This document shows, piece after piece, positions 51,501-60,500 of a DNA stretch of 64,000 nt; position 1 is the first letter of the stretch, and each line of letters opens with the position of its first letter. The translations under genes and the position numbers were made by a program. Under the pieces are notes generated by a model. That model had not been told where the DNA came from, searched no databases, and saw only the letters and a program-made list of their open reading frames with translations. This stretch comes from Setophaga petechia (taxonomy: Eukaryota; Chordata; Aves; Passeriformes; Parulidae), in assembly GCA_024362935.1 (NCBI GenBank), contig JANCRA010000116.1:186001-250000 (forward strand). Reading direction: 5' to 3'.

Positions 51501-54500
51501 GGAATGAGGCAGGGTGTGGGATAGGGGTAAAATCCTACAGGGGATGGGGGTTCCACACCAGCAAAATCCTACAGGGGATGGGAGCTCCAAACCAGAAAAA
51601 TCCTACAGGGGATGGGGGCTCCAAACCAGAAAAATCCTACAGGGGATGGGAGCTCCACACCAGCAAAATCCTACAGGGGATGGGGGCTCCACACCAGCAA
51701 AATCCTACAGGGGATGGGAGCTCCACACCAGCAAAATCCTACAGGGGATGGGAGCTCCATTCCACCAAAATCCCACATGGGATAGGGGCTCTAAACCACT
51801 GAGACCCTACAAGGGATGGGGGCTCCACACCACCACTGAAATCCTGCATGGGATGGAGGCTCCACACCACCAAAATCCTACATGGGATGGGGGCTCCAAA
51901 CCAGCAAAATCCTACAGGGGATGGGGGCTCTACACCACTGAGACCCTACAAGGGACGGGGGCTCCACACCACTGAAACCCCACATGGGATCAGGGCTCCA
52001 CACCACCACTGAAATCCTGCATGGGATGGAGGCTCCACTCTACCACCAAAACCCCACATGGGATGGGGGCTTCAAACCAGCAAAATGCCACATGGGATGG
52101 GGGCTCCACACCACTGAGATCATACATGGGATGGAGGCTCCACTCCATCCCTAACATGGTGGGAGCTTCACCCAACCTTTAGACTGGGATTTGACACAGC
52201 CCTAAACTCAGGGCAGCCACCACAAGGCTGCTGCAGCCTCAGGCTGGTGGGACAGGGACCCCCAGGCTGTGGTGGGCAGCACCAAGCTGGATTCTGCCCC
52301 CGAGGACAAACCCAGAGGAGATGGAGGAGAGACTGGCTCCAGGGATGGGATCCTGGTGCTGATGACACCAAGGCTGTGTTCAGCCCCTGGATGGGAGGAA
52401 CAGAGCTGATGGCCCCTGAGGGTCCCTACAGCTCAGGATATCTTGTGATTCTGAGGTGGGAGAGGAACATCCCTTATGGAAACCCCACCAAACCCAGCAC
52501 AGGGCTGGGGTTCAGGAGCCTCCCTGCCAGAACCAGGGCAGGACACTCAGCTTCAGGCCAGACAGGTGGATAAACCCAGGATGGACCTCCCTGGGGACAC
52601 GAGACTGAGGCACCCCAAGGCAAAGCCTCACCAAACCCATTCCTGCTGTTCCCACCTCAGATCTCCACAGGACACCCCACACATGACCCAACCAGATCCC
52701 ATACAAAGCACTCCCCGAGTGGGATTTAAAGGTTGGGAAATCTGGGAGTTTCTGTCAGCCCTGATTTTTAGGGGATAATGCTAAAAGGAGTGGAATGATG
52801 GAGAAATACAAATTCTGGAAATCTTCCTCCTGGGTGGAAGAGGAACCTGGTGTCCATGACACAGCACTCCAACAGCAAAACAAGGATTTATTTAAATAAG
52901 AAATATCAGGCTTTTGCTTGAGATCTCCTTAATCCTTTAGCTAATTAGGGCTGCTAATTAAGGACAAAACCTCCCATGATCTCGACAGCAGCAACGCTCC
53001 GAAGGACAAACCCAAAGCGATGGCGCAACCTCCCCAGAATAGGCCAGAATCATCCTTGGGCTCAGCCCAGCTGGCCCTGAGGCCTCCTGAGCAGACCCCT
53101 CCCAGCACCCAGCCAGGGGTGGGACCCTGAAGGTGGTGGTGGTCCCGTAGAGCTCACCTTGAAGGTGGTGGTCCCGTAGAGCTTGGTGGTGTGCACGGTC
53201 TCGGGCAGCACGTTGGTGATGTTGGTGATGAACTCCTCCAGGAACTTGCAGGATTTCTCCAGGTGGGTGGTGTTGATGATGATCTGCACCAGCTGGGGAG
53301 GCAGAGAAGGGGCTCAGCCAGGGGAAGGGATGCCAGTTCCACGCAATGCTGACGCTGTGCAAACACCCCGAGCTTTGCTACGGGCTCCAGTCTCTCCTCC
53401 TTTAACAACACCTAAATCCAAGATAATTCTGGGGGGGAAGCATTTCCCATGACAGCCACTAATACCACGGGAGGTGATTTTTTTTCTTTTTAAAGACTTT
53501 CCTACATTGAGCTGTCACTCAGGGCTCCCCAAAAAAACTGCCAGGACACATCAGGAGGCTCCTGGCTGCCACTGAACCCGAAAAATAACCCAAACTTGAG
53601 TGACACCGAGCAGCATCACACGGGCCTGAACAAAGGAACCGCGAGGTTGGGCTCTGGCAGGTGTGGGGTGAGCAGATCCCTGCCAGTCCCCGGGGCAGCA
53701 GAACACCCTGGGTTGGTGTCATTTCATTGCTGGAGCGTGGTGGGGCTGTCTGCAGCCACCTCCCAGGCAGGAAGGGCTTGGGAAAGCTCCCAAATCTGAA
53801 GGAGATTGGATTCATCAGCAATTCAAAGGTGCAAGTGCAGAAATTGCAAAGTGACACCACAAAGATCCCAGCACTGGTGCATGGAGATCCCACCATGGGC
53901 ATGGGGAAGGAGAAGAGACACTGGAAAGGTGCAGAAGTGGAACAGGGTGTCCAGAGAAGCTGTGGGATGTCTGAGGGAAATGAGAAGTTGGGAAGGGAAA
54001 GCCTTGGGTGACACGATGCAAGGCAGCAATAATTAAGTAAACAATTAGTAACTCCTTGTTTAATACCAGCAATTAGTAACACCTTGTTTAATACCCAGAG
54101 GTCCCACCTGTCCTGGAGACCTGCAGATTTACATGGATTAAAATCATCAGGAACCTGATTTTGTACAAAAAAATAATGGACCATGGAAAGAAAATCCCAA
54201 ATTGGGGTTTGTGCTGCAGCAATGTGCTGAAACCACTCAAACATCACCTGAAAATGAGGATTTCTCTCCCATCCCTCTTGGATCCTTTCTGGTCCTCCCT
54301 GAAATCCTCTGACTTTAACTGAAAATTGTAATATTGCCCAAAATGTAGAGAGCAAAATTCACAACCAATAGCAAAGAAATCTCTTCACTTTCCACAAGCT
54401 GAAGTTCCTTTCTTTGTACAACAACTCTGAGCAGTTTTCCAGGCAAATATTTCATGGAATGCTCAAAACCAGCACCTCTAAAAGGAGTTCCAAGGGACCT

Positions 54501-57500
54501 CCTGTCACCCTGCCCTGGAATCACACAATCCAGGAATGGTTTGGCTTGGAAGGGACCTCAAAGATGATCTAATTCCAACCCCAATATCTCCTGCTATCCC
54601 AGGTGGATCCAAGCCCCAATGTCCAGCCTGGCCTTGGGCGCTGCCAGGGATCCAGGGGTAAATCTGGGAATTCCATCCCAGCCCCTCACCCTGGAATTTC
54701 CTCGCAAGATCCCAGCCATCCCTGCCCTCTGGCAGAGGGAAGCCATTCCCTGTGGCTCCATTCCCAAGGGGATCCAAATCCCACCTCTGTCAGTCCAACG
54801 TTTTTCCTCTTGATGACATTCTGTAAACAGTTGCTCAGGGTCCGGGTCAGCAGCAGATTTGTGGATTTTCTGATCATGTCATCGACTTCTGTGGAGCTGT
54901 GAAGCAAAATTGAAAGAAGAATTTGCAAGATTCTCCATGGAAAGAAAATCCCTGGGAATTCTCCTCATCCTCTTTCCCGACTCTCCCCTGCCTCACCCCT
55001 GAGCAGTCCTGCAGTGCTCACAGGAGCTGATGTTTGAAATGCATCAAAATACAACAATTTAAGCATTTTATCCATGTTTCAGGAGGATTAACATCTCAGA
55101 TCCAAAATTCTTCAGGTTTCCATCCAAGATGAGCTGGTCCAGCCTAAGGAAGAGCCACCCATGGCATCAGCACAACCTTACCCTCAACACTGGGATTTGA
55201 ATGTTCAGTACAAGGGAAAAGAACTCCAATGGTGAAACCCCAAATCAAATCCTTCAAAATTCCCCTCTCAGCCTTTCCTGGGCTTTTAGACAAAATTACA
55301 GAACCATGGAATGCTCAGGTTGGAAGGGATCTTAAAAGGAAACTGGAAAAACTGCAGGAGTGAGCGAGGTCACAGGGAATGGGTTTAGAAGGACACACTT
55401 CAGTGACCCCTGGATTTCCACACAGGGACTCCTCAGCACAGCACAGCTCCAACTCCAGAATCCCAGAGTGGTTTGGGTTGGAAGGGAGCTTAAATCCCAT
55501 CCCATTGCCAACCCCATCCATGGGCAGGGACACATCCCACTGTCCCAGGTGCTCCAGCCCCAGTGTCCAACCTGGCCTTGGGCACTGCCAGGGATCCAGG
55601 GGCAGCCCCAGCAAATCTGGGAATTCCAGCCCAGCCAGGAATTCCTTGCCAAGATCCCAGCCCAATCTCCCCTTTCCCAGTGGGAGCCATTCCCTGGGTG
55701 CTGTCCCTCTGTCCCTTGTCCCCAGTCCCTCTGCAGCTCTCCTGGAGCCCCTGCAGTGACTCTGAGGATTCCCTGGAATTTTCCCTTCTCCAGGTGAACA
55801 TTCCCAGTTCCCCCAGCCTGGCTCCAGCCCTGGAACACCAGACTGGAAGCTCCTGCACCCCATTCCTGCCCTTTCCCAGGTGTCTGGAGCAGCAGCACCG
55901 CTGGAATTTGGGGTTCAGCCCCTCCCAGGTGCTCACGGTGCCACCTCTCCTTTCTCCAGGAGGTTCTACCAACCCCCCTGCCAGAGGCTCCTTGGATCTG
56001 TGCTTGGCTCTGGATTAGCCCTGACAGGAGTGGGAATTGTCTCCTGCAGGAGGGGCAGGAGAGGGAATTCCCATTGGGAAGGCTGGGCAGGAACTCTGAT
56101 CCTCCCAGTAAATCGAGCCCCTGACCTTTGGCTCCTTCTCCTGCTCCACCTGACAGAGGGGCCACGCCACAGAGCTGGGATTGACGTGGGAAACAAAAGC
56201 CAACCTTGAAGTTATCCCGGGAGAAAGGTGGGGGATGTTGGGATGCTGCAAGGGGGGGGGTGGGAATGGCTTGGATGGGATTTTGGGAAGGAATTCCTGG
56301 CTGGGAGGGCAGTGAGGCCCTGGAGTGGAATTCCCAGATTTGCTGTGGCTGCTCTTGGATCCCTGGAAGTGTCCAAGGCCAGGTTGGACATTGGGGTTTG
56401 GAGCAGCCTGGGACAGTGGGAGGTGTCCCTGCACTTTGTATCCCAAGTTCTTCCAGGATTTGGGGTTTGTTTGCAATAAACCCAACCCAAACCCAAGCCT
56501 TGGTGGATTAGAGCTGATCACCCTTGCAGCCACTGTTTTTCACAGATATTCCCTATTTCCAAGTGGGAAATTCCACTAGAAAAACAAGAGGGTACCTTTA
56601 AAGACAACCCGATGAACTCAACTTGTAAAAAGGCAAAAGTGCTGAGGAGATAAAGGAAATTTTCCTGCCCCAATCCAATTAATAGTGCCAATAATAAAAA
56701 CTCCAAGCCCTACAAACCCACGTGGAGCTCCAAACTTTCCTCAAGTGAACCAACTCCCACATCAAGGAGAACCCTCCCATCCCAACAAATACAAGGAGCC
56801 GCTTTAACAAAATAATTAGGGGAGAGGGGGGAGAAAAAAAAAACCCATAAAATGTGAGCTCCACTTTGTGCCACGGGCTGTGCTGTGCAGGAAAAGGCTT
56901 GAAGGGAACTGTCTGGGATAATGACAGCTCCTGTCCCGGATCCTGTGGCAGCTGTGGTGACCTCCAGGCCCCTGTGAGTGACGGGCTGACCCCCAGCACT
57001 CCGGGGTGCTCCGTAAATGACAGGGCCAGGCGAAAAAAAGAAAGGGAAGAGAAAAGGGAACTCGCTGCCGGCTTTGTAGCCAAGCTTCCTAATAAAACCT
57101 AATTCAAGCTGTCAGGGTGAAATGAAGAAAGTGTCAACAGGGGTTTGCAGAGAAATATTCCAAATGTTTGGCTCTGAGAGTTGGAGCTCCCCTCACCTCC
57201 CCCTCCGCTGCTCTGAAAGGGCTGGAAAATCCAATGTGGAAAGGAATTTTAATAATGGGTGTGGAGGGAGCCCCAGGAGGGACCCACGGGGACACCTCTG
57301 CTCCCTGCCCTGCCAGGCCATGGGGAGCAGCACCCACAGGAATGGGCTCTGGGAAGGGAGAGGGGCCATGGTGAGCATGAGTTAGGGGCCCTGGGAGCCA
57401 CCAGCAGGAGGAGGAGAAGCTGCCACCACTGCAAGGATGGGGTGGAACGTGGGGGAGAAACTCCTGAGCTCCCAGAGCAACCCATAGAGAAAGGGACTCT

Positions 57501-60500
57501 GCAAATTGGCATTGGAGAGCCCCTTTCTCCAATAAAAAAAGGACTCCAGGGAGAGTCTTTGGCTCCAGGGGAGAGCAGGGAAATCCTGGAGAACCTGGGG
57601 CAGGCACTGGAACAACCACTGAGTTCCCAGAGCTGTCCCAGCTCCACAGCAGCCATGGGGCAGGCATGGCATGGGTCAGGTGGGAAGGGACCCTAAATCC
57701 CATTGGGATCCAACTCCAGGGACACCTCCCCCTGTCCCAGGCAGATCCAAGCCCCAGTGTCCAACCTGGCCTTGGGCACTGCCAGGGATCCAGGGGCAGC
57801 CACAGCAAATCTGGGAATTCCAGCCCAGGCAGGAATTCCTTGCCAAGATCCCAGCCCAATCTCCCCTTTCCCAGTGGGAGCCATTCCCTGGGTGCTGTCC
57901 CTCTGTCCCTTGTCCCCAGTCCCTCTCCAGCTCTCCTGGAGCCCCTGCAGGGACTCTGAGCATTCCCTGGAATTTTCCCTTCTCCAGGGGAACATTCCCA
58001 GCTCTGCCAGCCTGGCTCCAGAGCAGAGGGGCTCCAGCCCTGCAGCAGCTCCAGGGTCAGGTCATGGCCAGGATACGAAGCTCCCAAGGAGGTGGAACTC
58101 CCCCCACCCCAGTCCAGCCTCGTGTTTGCCCAGGGAAGGGAAGGAGGATGAATCCCTCCAGCCAAACTCTTGTCCTGCATTTCTAAGCCTCTCCCAAGCT
58201 GTGAATGCTGCTGATGCAAAGGCAAAGCCCCAGCTCTCAGTTCCTGGCAGACTCTGCTGGTTTTCAGTCTCACACACGTACACATGGGTGAAACGAGCAT
58301 CAAAGCACCCTGGGATGGAGCAGGGAGGGTAAACACATGGAATATTTTGCAGGCTTTAAAAAAAAAATAATAAAAAAAATCACATTATTTGTATATAAAC
58401 TCCCCGAAGAAACAAGAACAACAAAAGCACGAAACCAGCAGCTGAAACTCGTTCCTGACCAAAAATCCAAGCCTCAGAGTCTTCCTGACAACACTTCCAG
58501 GGAACCACGGGATTCCCATTGCTTGGGGAGCAGTGAGGGGAGGCCTGGGGGGATCAGAGATGTTCCAGCAGGCCCTGGGGATGAGTGGCCACCACAGCCT
58601 CCCTCCAGACACCCACCTTCATTTATTCATTAAAAAATGATGCAGAAACACCTCAGAGGAAACAGCCCCAGCTGGGATTGTCCTGGGAGCATGGAATTCC
58701 CTGGAAGCATCCAAGGCCAGGCTGGAGGAGGCCTGGAGCACCGTGGAAGGTGTCCAGTGATGGGTTTGTGTGGACAGATTTTTATTGAGACATAATTGAT
58801 GGGAAAAGAGACGTGAGAAAATCCATCTGAGAAAGCAACAGCTGCCTGATTCAAGGACACGGTTCCTTTGAGCAAGAAGCTGTTCAAGAAAATCTGTGAT
58901 AACAGGAGGTAAAAAAGAAGCCACAAACATCCTGAGAAAGGTGGGACTGACTTTTTATAGCTGACCAATGGTGAGCTCTATTTTTGCAATATGTATGAGC
59001 CTTATTTCTGTGATTATAAAAGTGTGCCTGTTAATCAATAAATCTGAGACTTGTCAATGATCAGAGGGTGAGCAATGTCTCCCATCTACCTCGTCAGGTT
59101 TGGAGACGACCCCCAAAGTTCCTCCCAACCCAAACCATGCTGGGATCTCCCCCTGCAGGAGCAGAGGTGTCCAGCCCAAATCCCACTGCCCCAGAGCCAC
59201 TTCCAGCCTGGACAGGCTCCATGCTTGAATTCAGCTGAGCCCCCTGAGGCCACGTTCCCCACCTGAGGTGCAGGTCCTCGGAGAACTTGAGGCAGGCGTA
59301 GATGAACTCCTTGATCTGGCTGTAAACCTTGGGCACGAACTCCGAGAAGGGGAACTTCTTTGGGAAGGGTTGCTGGAAAACAGGGAGACAACAGCTCCAA
59401 AGGGAGGGCAGGGACAGCAGGGAGGGCTCTCCCAGGCAGGCAAAGCAATTCTGGGATTTATCCTGGATTTTATCAATGCTTCAGCCAAGGGGAGAGCTGA
59501 TAATCACAAATAGAGCAGGAGGGCTTTGGGGCCATTTCCTCTCCCAGCTCCCTTCTCCTCCTCCTTGGGATCACCTGGAATTCCTCCCCCACCATGCACA
59601 GGGTGTTTTCCTGTTCACCTCTCCCAGGTGCTGCCCAAAAACCAGGAGCAAATGGATTTTCCAACACCAAATTTTCCCAGTTTTCACCCCCAGTGCTCAG
59701 AGCTGGGAGGTGCAGGGAGCAGCTGAACCCCAGGACTGGATTTTGGGGCAGGACACAGAAATCTGAGCCCCAAACTGGGATCACCAGGGTTGGATTTGCT
59801 GCCTGCCAGGTGTGGATTTAGGATTTGGAGGACACCTGGACACACTTTGGTTTTCCAAGCACACACTCGTGCAAAGGCCACGAACCATCACATTTTTGGG
59901 CTCTTTTTCTCTAAATATGAGACAAAAACCAATAAAGGTCAACCCCAAGGTCCAAAAAATGAGAATAAAATGCCAGTGGAAGAGGATTTTTCTACCTGTG
60001 TGACAGAACACTCTGGGAGGAACACAAATCCCACTTCCCTCATCCACACCAGGAGAAATGCATCCCAGGGGAGGAATATTTGGTTTTTTCCCATTCTTTT
60101 CCTTTCTCTTTCAGTGTTTATTTACACTGGGGAGTTGATTTAGGGTTTTTTTTTGATCCTGTCAATGCCCACAAAGGGTGTGAGGCTCTCCTGCCCCAGC
60201 AGCCAGGCCAGGCCATGCTCCCCATTCCCAGATTTACCTTTTCAAGTTCAGCATCCTGGAATGGGAACTGCCCAACGATTTTCCTATAAACTTCTTCATT
60301 GGACACCGGGATGGGGCTGTAGTTATCCGAGTCAAGGATATTTCTGGGAGAGGAAAAGAAGAGTCAGGGAGACAAATGTGAGGGGGAAGAGGAGATTCCC
60401 AGAGGCTGTGCCAGGCTAAAATGGGATCCCAAATTCCTGCAGCAGCAGCCAGGGATGGCCCAAAGCAGCCACAGCTCAGGGATGGAGCAGGGGCAAAGAA

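Larger units (their letters stand above)
51498..53157 (-). other. EXOC6B: EXOC6B intron between exons 6 and 7
   Basis: 1.66 kb. Nearly 640 bp next to exon 7 is a 34-bp minisatellite. 52170-53120 is single-copy with no recognisable gene. The end next to exon 6 carries the copied exon fragment. Confidence 0.9.
54897..59262 (-). other. EXOC6B: EXOC6B intron between exons 4 and 5
   Basis: 4.4 kb with CR1 copies in both orientations and a nested solo LTR at 58769-59096. 56450-57660 and 58040-58690 show no gene. Long open frames here (for example 57134-58336 on the minus strand) run through CR1 sequence and are not treated as genes. Confidence 0.9.

Noticed and set aside
53520..54355. 278-codon minus-strand open frame between exons 5 and 6
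   Set aside because: Intronic, no similarity recognised, would need to read through with no splice sites in frame with EXOC6B.
55332..56165. 277-codon minus-strand open frame
   Set aside because: Largely CR1 sequence; no start context or domain.
57134..58336. 400-codon open frame on the minus strand
   Set aside because: It runs through a long-form CR1 copy and single-copy intron, shows no recognisable domain, and overlaps the EXOC6B intron without splice context. CR1 3' sequence here is C+G rich and low in stop codons.
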